Assembly (NCBI GenBank): GCA_001466705.2
Contig: LATX02000100.1
Coordinates: forward strand, 1,046,852-1,110,851
DNA length: 64,000 bases
Origin: Moniliophthora roreri
Taxonomy: Eukaryota; Basidiomycota; Agaricomycetes; Agaricales; Marasmiaceae
Direction of reading: 5' to 3'
Translations under genes and position numbers: made by a program
Notes under the pieces: model-generated
The model's input: the letters and a program-made list of their open reading frames with translations, nothing else
Databases searched by the model: none
What the model was told of the DNA's origin: nothing
In this document: in pieces, positions 47,739 to 59,511 of the stretch
Position numbering within the stretch: position 1 is the first letter of the stretch
How the letters are laid out: each line of letters begins with the position of its first letter

Positions 47739-49529
47739 TTATACCATAGCGCAATGACAGGGATCCGCTTAGGCAAGATTCGATGGCATTTATGGGTCAC
47801 GTAGAAATCAGTGAGATTCCTCAAGTATATATAAAGCGACCCTGGCGCTGGGCAAGAAGCTTTGATTCTGAGTGAACCTGGAGCGAAGAATGCACTAGCG
47901 ACTTGGCTAAAGCACGACGACTACCATATTAAGACAAGTGTTAGATAGCCAACCTCCCATGTCAGGTAAGGCCATACCTGGGGAAACGTGCCCTCGTGCC
48001 ACCTCTGACTATCATAGTAGCGCTCAGGCTATCAAACTACCAGAGGGGAAAATCAGATCGAGGGCCTTGAGCAGTATCCGGAAAAGCGCCAATGGGACCT
48101 GTTCGGCTGTTTAGACCCTCAAAAGGTATGTCACGAATATTCCTTCAGCGCGTCAATTCGCTGACCTTTTTGCAGGGGGTTCATGATACCAGCTAAAAAC
48201 GGCTTAGGTTGGCACGAAGCCTCCGGAGCGGCAAAGTAAGACGCAGCACATACTGATCCGACGACATATCACGCGGAGCAGTGTGGGATTGGCTCGCTAA
48301 TAGAATTCGATGGCCTGAGTTATAAACCATTCAACAACTCGTCGATTCTCAGATTTGACGGACTGAAAACGACTCGGGATGAGACGAAACTTTCAACACA
48401 GGGTACGCATCTTTTCCAACAAATACATCACTACAGAACCTGCCATTGTAGCTGAACAAGGAATGTTTATTGTCGTTTTGGAATTGGGAGATGGAATTGC
48501 ACGCCACCACGATCAGATTTTTGGGAGCCGAGATAGAGTTGACTAGTCACTTCCTGGAACTGACGCTAAATATGACCAAGAATCAGGGCCAAACTTCGAA
48601 GAAGAGAAGATGAGTTCGCACCGATCCAATCAATATCCCCAAGACTGACTCAATCCGACCGAAGTACATCTTACTTGCATTCGGCCTCTTCTCCCCGCTC
48701 GCGAGAGCATGCCCAAGGAGAAATTCAGATTTTTGTGTTGCCAATCAAGAATATAAGGAAGATGAAAGGTATAGTATCTGCTGGGGAAAAGATGTCAGGA
48801 TCTGACAGAATTGAGAAGAGAGCACTGATAGCGACTCCTCGTGAGGCCCGTCCCATCTGATCTTCCTTTCCCCCCGCCAAATATTGGCTCTCGGTGGCTG
48901 AGGTAGGGAAATTAGAACGGTCAAGGCGTTTACGGTGGAGGTCGAACGAAGTAACGTGACCCCAGAAAGCGCTTACCCCGGCCCGGTAGCGACTGATGCG
49001 CGACGAAGCGCGCGTGTTGCAGCTCGGATCATACCTTCTCATCCACATATCTCCTTCAGCATTGGCATATAGGTTCCTCAGAATCTATATCAGCTGTAAA
49101 GCAAGCCTGGTACATATTCAGTGACGAAATTTTGAGGGACAGGCATGCCGCTGAGAGGAGTCTGAAAATGTAGGTGTTTGAAAAAAACCCGTCACAATAT
49201 GTCATGGTGCCAATGATTACGAGTCCGAATTTACGAGGATTCGTCTATCTGCCAATTTTTTCCTTATGCGGAGGGTATAAATGGCAAAGCTGTGGTCCGA
49301 TAAATGTCGATAGATTGTTGTTGTTCGGCTTCGCTCTCATCGTCGGTTATGATTACAAACTCAGCGCAACGGTAAGCCATAATTCCCACTCAGGCCACTG
49401 CAGAACATCCAACTGAATTGCATATAGTAATTAGGGAATGAAATACTTGTTGTGAATGATGGGAATGCAGTGTTATTCTACTACTACTTTCACTCTTGCA
49501 CTCGCTCAACTCGGGATCCACAACAACAC
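47739..49529. other. spacer between P450 and fungalysin 2
   Basis: This stretch holds the P450 promoter and the 3' flank of fungalysin 2. A 50-codon frame at 47956 (MSGKAIPGETCPRATSDYHS) and a nearby open piece (GFMIPAKNGLGWHEASG) around 48180 look weakly coding but cannot be joined with confidence. Sequence at 48390-48600 is related to 41690-42010. Confidence 0.35.
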
Positions 49530-51996
49530 TTAAACGACAGAGTACATTTTGATGCGCGATTGTCGATCTTCATGATCGACAAACACATTCACGTTGACAT
49601 CGGCCTGACATTCCTCCGGTATTGTCTCATCATCTCGGTAGCTGGCTGCTTTGACTCCCAATCCTCGACTCGCGAAAGCCTTCCAGAGCAAGCATTTGTG
49701 TGCACCGGAATATCTGCTTTCATCTGCTTGAATCCATGCATCCCGAGCATCGAGGAAGGTTGGATTGCAGGGCTGAATAGCGAGCGCATCTATAAAGAGA
49801 TGGAGGTAGACCACATTTCCTTTCAGCCCGGTGGGATCTGTGAAGGCGGTACTCGACCAGCCGTGCTCAGTGACAAGTGCCGCATAGACATTATGCAACA
49901 TGTTAGCCCTTAAGAATTACTGTTAAGTAGTGTCTTCTTTTCAAAGCTATAAACAGAGATACTCACCAAACCTGATAAAGGGAGAACATATTCATTAGTT
50001 TTCATGATTTCGCATAAGAGATAGACCATACCTCTCCCGTTTCTGACAAAAGGACAGCGTTCAATGCATGAATAAACACGATATAAATGAAAACTTACGG
50101 TGAACCTCGCCTTCAGGCTCAACCCAAGAGTACCTCAACGGGTTGACCGTCGGATCGGTAGAGTAAGGGTACCGCCTCACACCTTCTGGACGGTTAAGCA
50201 CGTATGCGCCAGTAACGAAGTCCTTGATCTCAGGACTACTCTGATGTTCCGTCCAGCTGGAGAGCACTAGCTTCAGTTTTTTCAGCTTCATGAGGTAAAA
50301 ACATCACCCACTCAGCAAAAGCGTCGGACCATCCTTCGCCTAACCCACCGGATTCCGCCGTTTCAAGGCAACGAGCTGTTCCTCCACCAGTCATACGGTT
50401 TGTCAAACCGTGGGTAATCTCATGGACTGGGATGCTAATCTCGAAAAGGCCATCTCGGTTCGGCTGTCGCATTCGTCAGAATCACACCTCTAGGAGAATC
50501 GACGAGTGTCTATACCGTTGTGATGGTGAAGATGAACATATGGCATTCAGGTGATTGACCGCTGTGAAACCCGTCAGGAGAAAACTCGATAACAAAGTAG
50601 ACAAAAACTCACTCGGGCGGAACCGCAATGTTTGCGTTGTTAACGCCACTAGAATACTGCACGAACATCAACAAACGATCATGTTCCCTTCCACCCCTTC
50701 CGAAATTCGTGTTTTGGAAATTGTACGCCACTTCCGTGAAGCCATACTTGTACATAATATCATGGACTTTGTTGCCCAGGTAGAATGCCTGTGTTCGGGA
50801 TGCATCAATGTTATCGCCCTCAACAGGTGTGCGTGTGTCATCGTATTCGTAGTCGAATACAAGTCCGTCGGCGGATTGAGTGGTTACGGCGCTTCGGGTG
50901 GCTTTGAAGGAGAGGACGTTGTTCCCTCTATAATCTACTTAGAATGCACGCACATGACGAATGAATCATGAAACGCACAAAGTTGTGATGGATTGACCAG
51001 TCCCATCATTATGCCATCCTAAAGGCGAAGCCGAAAGGTCTTGCGGGTCAATCAGAGTTTCATATCCGGCAAAAAGACTGGGCTTCTGCACTGGAATTAC
51101 CTTGTACTAAAAGCAAATAAATTTGAGAACTGCAACGTAGAAGATTCACATCGAGTGTACTTACCGTTGCGTGGGTAACAAAGTCAGTGATGGAAAGAAG
51201 CTTCCCAGAATGTGCATCAACGAAGGCTTCAAACCAAGTCCTTGCGTCATCATTCTTGACTTGAATAACATGTGTTAGAGCAACAGAGCCGTCAGGTCTA
51301 ACAAGGTATTCAAGAGTTGGTTCGATCTCGTTGTGTTTGCCTTCAAGAGCGTCTTCGGCAACTTTAATAGCTTGTTGGACATCGAAAGTAGGCTTGGAGT
51401 CGGCAATATTCGCTTTCAATTCGGGTTTGTGTAAGACTTTGATGAATGGAAGCGAATAGAGGACACTCACAGGCATTCACGAATGAACTCCCGAACGAGA
51501 CCGGTTGCGTGTCCTTGAAAGCCACGTTGGCGACAGCATTGGCAAATGGAATGCCATTCTAAGTACGAGTTCATCAGGCCACCTTGCATACGGCCCATGA
51601 CAGCTTGTTATAATACTCACATGCTGCTGCTTCAAATAAGCATATGCCTGACCCTCATAAGTGTACCCCGTCCTGTAGCTGAATTTTGAATCGTCCAGAT
51701 TCAGCTCAGATTTGACAAAGTCGACTGAAGAGGATTCGACATCGATATCGACGTCGACCGCTCGTTTCTCCGTCTTCACTTTTCCGAACGTCTGTGAATC
51801 ATCGTAATTTAGTCCAAGCGAGAAGGAAGAGAAGATAGCTACCTACCTTGAACGTTGTCGGTGGATGATACGACTCAACCTTCAACGCACGACGTCCCAC
51901 AGTCCTAACCCGATGAGTTGATGGCTTCGCATCAGTAGATGAAGCATATAGGATAGCCAAAAGAACAGAGGAAAGGATTTTCTTGAACGAGGCCAT
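49530..51996 (-). CDS. fungalysin (M36 extracellular metallopeptidase), copy 2
   Basis: This is a paralogue of the gene at 10878-13109 with the same architecture. The start at 51996 gives a signal peptide (MASFKKILSSVLLAILYASSTDA). The FTP-like propeptide includes DFVKSELNLDDSKFSYRTGY and ALTHVIQVKNDDA. The mature domain shows ASRTQAFYLGNKVHDIMY, the zinc motif HEITH in IPVHEITHGLTNRMTGGG near 50430, and GEGWSDAFAEW near 50330. The C-terminal part has MLHNVYAALVTEHGW and KAFASRGLGVKAASYRDDE. Against copy 1, the end after EECQ is replaced by a 20-residue tail (ADVNVNVFVDHEDRQSRIKM and on), as if the ancestral stop were lost. Catalytic residues are intact. A 2.5-kb transposon lies only about 60 bp upstream of the ATG. 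Confidence 0.92.
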
Positions 51997-52057
51997 GCCA
52001 ATGATAGTTGATGTGGATTAAAGGACGGACGGGAGCTTGAAGGAACCGTTGAGCGAG

Positions 52058-54560
52058 GAGCAGTCCATGTAGAAATAATGTAATTCTCCCCAGCAATGCA
52101 ACCCCGACACGTTATAAAGCGGACCCTGCCAACTGCACGTCATGACCAAATTCGGTACCTTTATTATTCCCACCAGTACCTTTATCATTTCCCCCTTCCC
52201 ATTCCTTGACCATATTTATTAATCTACAACACACTGCTGAATTGTCATTCTGCCTCTGTGGTTTCACTGCTCTTTGCTCATAGGTGCGTATGTTTATCAT
52301 TTGGCTGAGCTTGAGATAATAATAATTATCCCTCAGCTACCTCCCGGATACCTGCCTCTCATACAGAATTATCATTCTCCCCCACTTTGTGTTGATCTGA
52401 TCCGCTAGGTGCGCACCTTTATTATTTGGCTCAGCTCGAGCTATTAATAATTGTCCCTCGGCTACCTCCTGGATACCACCTGCCTCTCAGGCTCGCATCG
52501 AATTATCATTCTCCCCGAACATTTCTATCCCGACCACTTTGGCAAATTATAATTCGACCTCATGCTTCCTCGGATTTCAGATATGTTGTGTACAAGTTAT
52601 TTTTGAATGACACGGAATTATTAGCATTCACATACAGTACCCTGTCCCGGATACCTGTCAAATAATCATTCGACCTCAGCTGATACGACAATCCTGGAAC
52701 TCTTTGCGCACGCTCTCTCATGAATTTTTTCCCCGGCATCCTAAGCCTCACGATCACAAGCAAAACTTCCTTATTTCATCAAACCTCACTTCTTGATATC
52801 TTAGGTATGCATTGTTGCCTGTTTTCATGGACTCAGTCTCATTATCATTCAGCATTTCTACTTACCCTGATCCTTCTACATGCTCGCTGCCATTCCTGAG
52901 TCTTTATGAGGTAATTTACTGAGTAGTCTTTACCTATTTACCTTTTATGTAACGTCAAGATTCCACAAGCGCTGAATAGACGCTTGGAATTGAACTACGT
53001 CCGGCTCGTCGGAACTAGTGTTCAGGGAAGAACTTTTCTCATACATATCCACCACATCATTTGCAGACCTGGTAGATATTACCACTTGAGTCGGAGCATA
53101 GAAAAGGCCAAACTGAGTGCTCCCAGCGCTATTAGATCCTCAAATGAAAAAGTCAAGCGACACACAAGCTCAGAATGGCTTTCGTTCACACTTTACTTAT
53201 AAATTATATCTCTCGACGGCCACAAAAAATATCCCCCCACACCAACAACAGAAAATCAACTGAATATCATCTCAAAGGCATCAGAATTTGTTTCAATACA
53301 TACCTGCAGCCCATACTAAACCCTGCGGACGTTTATGGTACAATAGGATATTTGAAAATGCAGCCGATGATCTCTCTAAAATTCTTGCCATAACAGGTAA
53401 GAATCTTCCAAAAAAGGCAATTAATATTTCTAAATTTGACAACACTATGCAATGCTCGTCGATCTTTGCTGAGAGACCGAACTGTAGCCTAGTAGTCTGA
53501 TGTTGTTCCGTTTGGCCAATGTTTACTGAGTGCTCAGTAGTAGAGGCTGCTATATTTGGAGTGTCGGTGAACGATAGCGCGCTAGTGAGGCTCATATTGC
53601 CTCGAGACTTCAGGGGAACTTTTCCATACCCAAAATAGTTTATATTATGAGATGTTATGTTGAGTAGCCATGAGTAAAGCGTAAAGTATAGTAAGAGTGA
53701 GGGATATGTATGTAGTCTGGGTCAGAATCTTCGTAAGGTAGCATTATGGCGGGGTATATATGTCTTCGGTGCCTTCAGGTTCCGGCGGGATCAGTACTAC
53801 GCTAGGTAATAACTGTCAATTCAATGAAAGGATATGAAACGGACCTTCCAATCAACACTGTTACCTCCTTGTTGCCTGCCCAAGTGACAGTACCGACTAG
53901 CCTCCCACAGGATGGGAAAAACATCAAGAACGGTGCTTCAGGGGGCTCCACGAGTTGAAATACAGACTCGGATGATTCCAAACTGAGAACTGTACAGTCC
54001 GAAGGGAGTTAAAATCACGGAGGTAGCGGAGACATCTGAAGGGCGTGAATTATAATGCGTGCAGGGGAATAAGGCGCACCAACTGACGTGAAGGTTTGGG
54101 TTCAAGTGATGCGGCGGAGCACTGGATGCAAGAAGAGGTTGGATGATAATTGGGTAGTGTAGGGTGCTGGCTGGACGAATAACAGTGTGGCATAGGGGTA
54201 ATGTTTGGTGATGCTATGATAAAGTGTAAGCACAGAATACGGGAGACATTGATATGACAGGGATACGCACCACAGCCGTAGAACACTACACCACATGACA
54301 GAGGAAGGAACGTGAAAGGAGGAAGTAAGCAGCATCCAACCGTGGAAAACATCTGTAATGCGACTGCCGAATTTGGCATTGCTGGTGTTTCCCACTTATT
54401 ATTCGCACCCAGGGCGAATTATTATTTGTTCCAAGGCAGGCTTGCAAAAAAGGATGAGAGCAATTATCATTCATCAAGGCCTGACAACATAGCGGGAACA
54501 TTATAACGCGTCGGGGTTGCAAAGCTGGGGAGAATGAATAAAGTACTACATGGTATGCTG
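52058..54560. mobile_element. 2.5-kb non-autonomous TIR element abutting fungalysin 2
   Basis: The two ends form a long imperfect inverted repeat. The left end (52058-52120) and the right end read inward (54560-54500) share CCATGTAG, ATTCTCCCCAGC, TGCAACCCCGAC and CGTTATAA in the same order and spacing. A candidate 7-bp target duplication, GAGCGAG, flanks it (52051-52057 and 54561-54567). The inside has no long reading frame and repeats AATTATCATTCTCCCC-like words near the ends. No transposase is seen. The superfamily is not assigned. Confidence 0.75.
52281..52519. repeat. imperfect direct repeat, two units of about 105-115 bp
   Basis: Unit 1 (52281-52385) and unit 2 (52406-52519) share TAGGTGCG, TTTGGCTSAGCT, TACCTCC(C/T)GGATACC, CTGCCTCTC and GAATTATCATTCTCCCC in order. 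They form the subterminal repeat array of the TIR element at 52058-54560. Confidence 0.85.
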
Positions 54561-56644
54561 GAGCGAGAACTGCTTCATGGCGAGATCTTTATACTGATTC
54601 TGAATCTCGCTAACTAGGCGCTCATGATCCACGTTAGGCCGGGCTTTTCGAAGGCCGGTAACCCCATCTGGAGAGTGCATTACAGGCCCCTGGAGTTGCT
54701 TCTTCGCTTCTGTTGTCGACGATTATCATCCTAGACCTGTAACACTTCCTTCAATGTACCGTCTTCCCATCAAACCATCGGTTTCTTGTCTTTTATGTAA
54801 AGAAAGCGGAGGCGAATAGTCATCCAACTGAACACTAAAGATCCTAGTCTAGATCCATCGTGGTATGTATCAAGCTTAGATGCTGGATTCAAAACCTTGG
54901 GAAGAATCAGGGCAATGAATCAGACGCTGAAAACATACACATACTCATGTGATGACATACAGTATTACAGCCCTAGCGTATGTCATTTCCAATTCCATTT
55001 ATCATGCCAGTGATTATAACATTCGAGACAAGAGACTTGAAGATTCATGCTTCTAGGCCATACGGCTGACGGGGGTCCTGATATTGCGTTGAGGCACATC
55101 AGTACTCACTGGAGGAAGATAGCAGATAGCCAACATCAGTCGTTTGTGCAGCGTTCCACCCTTCGACTCCCGGAAGTCTGAATCCGATGTTTTCGCGCAT
55201 GACATGAATAGTCTTGAACAGCTTAAATGATATAATAGATTGACGCCGTATACCATACTTCAAAGTGGCGAGACGGAGGCGAAATGTATCATGAGACATT
55301 CTAGTTCGTTTTTGAATTCCTGTTGCCGCTCTTCGGAGGATAAGATGGACTGTATTCACCATGTCTTGACAATGAGGAATTTGAGAGTGCATTTCTTTAC
55401 TAAAGTTGGACGCGAGACGCACCCGAGCTCCGAGCTCTTTCTTCAAGTCGTTATCGAGGCATGTGAAAAGCCTAGTTGCACTCTCGTCATCGCCCCATTT
55501 GTACGAACGGTCTTTTCACGGACTGAGGGTTTCATCTACTTGTGCATTACTCTGAAAACTTTATGAGCAAGCGTAAGACATCCAGAGACGTTATAAAACG
55601 TACTCTGAACCTGGCGAATGATGAACTCATCATTCAGGAAACGAAGCTCGATTCTATCTTGTTATTGGGCGAGCGATGCCAAATTGTGCCTTTGAAAGGA
55701 TGCATTGTCGGAAGCTCCCTCTCGACTTTTTAGTGTGTGCAATTGTAGTGAAAGGCTACTTGGGCGCGAGCTGTCCGGATCTTAAGAATTAAGGATAGAA
55801 AGATCATAAAGGCACTGATTTGCTCGTACCAGCTTGACGGATCATCTCATAGTCCAGTATTAACAGACGTGAAGCTCAGATAGGTAATTGACAGGGCCGA
55901 GGAGCCGCCTTTCCAATCCGTACTTCGTTTTTGATGTCAAAGCAACCCAGTGAGGATGTCAAAGCATGTGGGTGAACATGGGAGACGAGAGAAAAGGAGG
56001 TGTGGGAACATTCACCCTTTTTCGAATTCGAAAAGCGGATAGATAAAGCGCCAGCTTTGCGCTCCATCTCGAAAACTTGCAGAATCGGTTTTAAAGATTC
56101 AAGTCGAAGATACCGTTCTATCCAGTAAAATCAGACATACTCTCCTGAAGTCCTGGTCCCAGCATATTCTTGATATTGTCAAAGGATTCGCTTCGTTTTG
56201 TCGGAAATAGCTGGCCGCCGATACACAGTCAATACACAGCGTACGAAATATGAGATTGGGTTTCGCTATCTTAGGAGGCGATAGGTGATGTTATGTGGAA
56301 AGCTGTAGTGAGCGAGCGAGACAATTGCGAGGTGGCCGACGCCGAGTACGTAGCTGACATCCCGTAGGTGGACATCGATATGTCCAGTACAGCCTTATGC
56401 AGCCTGTGTCGTCGTAAAAACCTTCGCGGAGACGTGGACATGACAGAAAGGGTCAATAAAGTTGCATCTAGCAGGAAGGCGAATAGGGAAAGCACGAATA
56501 TGGTCGTTGAAGAAAATTAACGATTGCGAGAGTACGTATTACGCCACGTCAAGAGTACAGCTCCCGTGACAGCAGACCTTGGATTGGCGCACTCGGAAAC
56601 ACTTCGGGTGGATACAACTAGGCTCGTTCCCACCCGCTTCGTAG
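54561..56644. other. gene-poor region
   Basis: Only short, unsupported frames occur. A stretch at about 55240-55740 has broken coding character on both strands (for example NDELIIQETKLDSILLLGER near 55620), but no family is recognisable and stops are frequent. Confidence 0.4.
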
Positions 56645-56820
56645 AGATTTGAAATTCGGATGATAGAAGGCCCTACGGTGACTCACTTGCCCCTACCCGA
56701 ACAAACTTCATATCCTTTACATCGCTTCCGACACCTCCGTAGGACTCAGGAGGGGCAAGAGTCACCGTACGGACTGGCTTACGAGTCTAGGCTCGCATGT
56801 CGGGTTCGAAATTTCAAATA
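56645..56820. repeat. imperfect inverted repeat, about 175 bp
   Basis: The left arms AGATTTGAAATTCGGA (56645-56660) and CCTACGGTGACTCACTTGCC (56672 onward) are mirrored by AGGGGCAAGAGTCACCGTAC (56752-56771) and TTCGAAATTTCAAATA (56805-56820). The two arm pairs are nested and could form a long hairpin. It may be a small MITE, but no target duplication was found. Confidence 0.65.
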
Positions 56821-56979
56821 CTTTCTCCCTCTCCTTTTCCCAACTACCGACACTTTGAATATTCTGTATACCATTCCTGTAGGTATAAAAGTGCTCATCC
56901 TTGAGCCTGGTAATGTGACAACTTTTTCCCTCATTCACAACAGTCCTGCTTGATTCTATGTGTTACTATCAAGAGCCTA

Positions 56980-57693
56980 CACAAATTTCCAAGGGGGTGG
57001 CAGGATCAGAATTACCGGTCCGAGGAGGGGGGGGGTCTGAACTTCATTAAAAATTTTTTGGACCTCACCTGAAATAGGCTTCCAACAGGCTCTAGATCCT
57101 CCAAGGTATTGTATTATGGTGTAGAATATGTTGTTTTGAGTGTCTGGAGACTGTTCCAATACCTCAAGGCAACATGAGGTCGATTAACAACTTGCCACGT
57201 GGGCCATCAGGGTCGGATGGCAAGTACAAGTCCATTTTCTGGCGTTGTAACTTTCTGGGCTAACAGATGATGAGAACAAGCGGCGGAACGAACCAAACAA
57301 AATGATCTATCAAGATCTATCGGACCACAACTTTCCCACCCATCTATACCTTCCATAGGAAAAATTGGCAGAAGAAGACGAATCCTCGTAAACTACAGCT
57401 GCTTTGTTGCTGATGTCATGGCTGGGTTGCATAGAGGGCCACTGAAAGTGATGAGAAGGGTTTGAAGCACATTTTGGCAAAGGATAGCAGGAATTCAGGT
57501 GAGAGCCATGGTCATCTCCCGCAAGAAGACTCTAACCACTGCGAGCAGTGATGCTGACATTTCCCTTTTTGGAAATGCGTGGGAATAACATACCCAGTAA
57601 GGCAGGAAGGGTGGTACTACCCCCTCTCAGCCTTAAAAAATTTTTCGACCTCGTACACTAATTAAGGTCTTGCCACCCCCTTGCAAATTTCAG
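56980..57693. mobile_element. about 0.71-kb element with imperfect terminal inverted repeats
   Basis: The left end carries AAATTTCCAAGGGGGTGGCA (56983-57002). The right end read inward carries AAATTTGCAAGGGGGTGGCA (57690-57671). Weaker inversion continues through AATTA and CGAGG for about 50 bp. A homopolymer run of G lies near 57027. There is no coding capacity and no clear target duplication. The superfamily is unknown. Confidence 0.65.
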
Positions 57694-57878
57694 TCAAGTA
57701 TCCACAACAGTACCTATCCACCTGGACTGTGGGGTATATCAGGATAGAGGTTTCAACATCAATATAGTAGAATCTCCAAGAAGTTAACCCTTCAGTTGCA
57801 CCTAGAAAATCGCAACGATTCAAGGAGAGTGGTGCTGCGCCAAGGACTCGTGGATAACAGCTAAAACGTATTGCTAGT

Positions 57879-58767
57879 CTAGTTTATCTTTGAGCCTTTG
57901 TCGTCTATTCTCCGGTTGATAGCACCTAACAGAGCTTTGGTAACGTCTAGCGATTTGCTGTTTTCTGAGGGAGTGGTATCGACGATATCCTGACAATGGA
58001 CAGAATAAGAACCTCGCCTTGCGGAACTCGAAAACGGCACAACGTACCCGGACACCTTGCTCCTTTTTCAAGCCATTGTCGAGGTGTTCAAGAAACCTCG
58101 TCGCGCCCTCGTCGTCTCCAATCTGCACAAACTGTATTCCGACTTGGGTAAGCCGGGCGTTGAGGCTATCCAGTTTCCGTGCAAATTCTAGAATAACAGT
58201 CTTTGTCTCGTTCTCTGGTTCTGGATCAGCTGAAAAGGGGTTAGTGTGGAGTGTGGACAAAATGGCAAGAAGCGTACTTGGGGCACCGTCTGTGATGAAC
58301 AAGAATATGACTGGTTTGATAGTATTGTCCTTCTCATAGCGCGTTACATACGAACTCAGCAGTTCTCTAAGTTTGCCCCCTAATGGTGTTCTGCCCCGAG
58401 GGAACACACTGCCAAAGATTTCTTCAACTTGCGTAACACTCTAGGAAGCATGACTGAGTGTATGGTGGTCGAAGAATGCAATGGATGAACGTACCGTGAG
58501 CGAACGGTAAACCTTGGGATAATTCAGGAAATGTAGTTCGATCCCATCTTCATCGTACTTTGCCGCGAGCGGGGCCAGCTTGCGGAGTGCTTTTCCGGCC
58601 TGAAATAACATATCAAGATTCAAATTCAATAGCTCGCCCCCATGAAAGTACACCTGTTTCCACCACGCACCGACCATTGATCCAGAGTCATCGAGAATGA
58701 TTACGGTGTCAAAGTTCTTCAATTGTTGAAGGAGGTCCTCTGATACTTTGGAAGAACTGGCGCCCAT
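57879..58767 (-). CDS. von Willebrand factor A domain protein with N-myristoylation signal
   Basis: The start at 58767 gives MGASSSKVSEDLLQQL, a good N-myristoylation signal (Gly2, Ser6, Lys7), followed at once by a vWA fold. The MIDAS motif DDSGSM lies in FDTVIILDDSGSMVGAWW near 58690. The second MIDAS strand region is PRGRTPLGGKL near 58395, and PVIFLFITDGAP near 58300 supplies the third acidic position. The end reads FARKLDSLNARLTQVGIQFV, IGDDEGATRFLEHLDNGLKK, then after an intron at about 57983-58040 DIVDTTPSENSKSLDVTKAL and LLGAINRRI with a TAG at 57879-57881. Introns also fall near 58470 and 58260. It is probably a membrane-tethered, metal-dependent binding protein; the partner is unknown. 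Nothing is broken. Confidence 0.85.
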
Positions 58768-59511
58768 TGATTAAAGAGAAAGGTTTGAAGTTAGATGATA
58801 GAAAATGCCTGAGATTTAGGGGTTAAAATGATACTCGAGTGCACAGCTACTACACCACTAACCCGCCTTTTAGCTGAACTCCACCTGTCATTGTCCCACG
58901 GACCACACAATGAACGCGCATGGCACAGATTTGACTCCAGCTGGATCCTAGAGTAGCCCGACAATGGTCCCATAATAGGACCACCTCCGCCTATTGTTCA
59001 CGCTTTGCGTCCTACCACGCCGATGTGGCCACGAGGCGGACTGAAGCACACTTCCGGATTCATGAGAGAGGCGACGTAAAGCGATGGCTGAATCCCAGCT
59101 GAGATCAAAGTGAGATCCACAGTGAGACAAAGATGTCTATTAGCTGGCGTCCAGCTTGACATGCTATGCCATCCATCCCTTGCAAGGTGTGTTATCCTCA
59201 GCTTGAAATTCAATCAGAAGCGTCCCAAAGGTATAAAGTCGGATAACTGATTCCATAGAACGTTGAAGATGTGGCAAGAAGGCAAGCCTAGTGCACCGCC
59301 GCAGAGGAGTGATGGCAGTGTTCGTTTGCCAAATCAGGAGGAGATAACATGGGATATCCAAAAAAGGTAATTTCCTGTAAAAAATGTTTAGCTTTCTCCC
59401 CTCCCGCCGTCATCTAGCCTGTGTTCGCCAATGAGTTGTGAGTATTTCCCAGTCAGATTTCGCTGTAATTCTTATTTATTCTCCTTAGAAACTGCTGTTT
59501 TTGCTGTCACT
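58768..59511. other. divergent promoter region, vWA gene / TF2
   Basis: These 744 bp lie between two divergent start codons and must contain both promoters. No gene or repeat was recognised. Confidence 0.5.

Noticed and set aside
55240..55740. Decayed copy of the vWA gene
   Set aside because: No MIDAS motif or collinear segment with 57879-58767 could be found.
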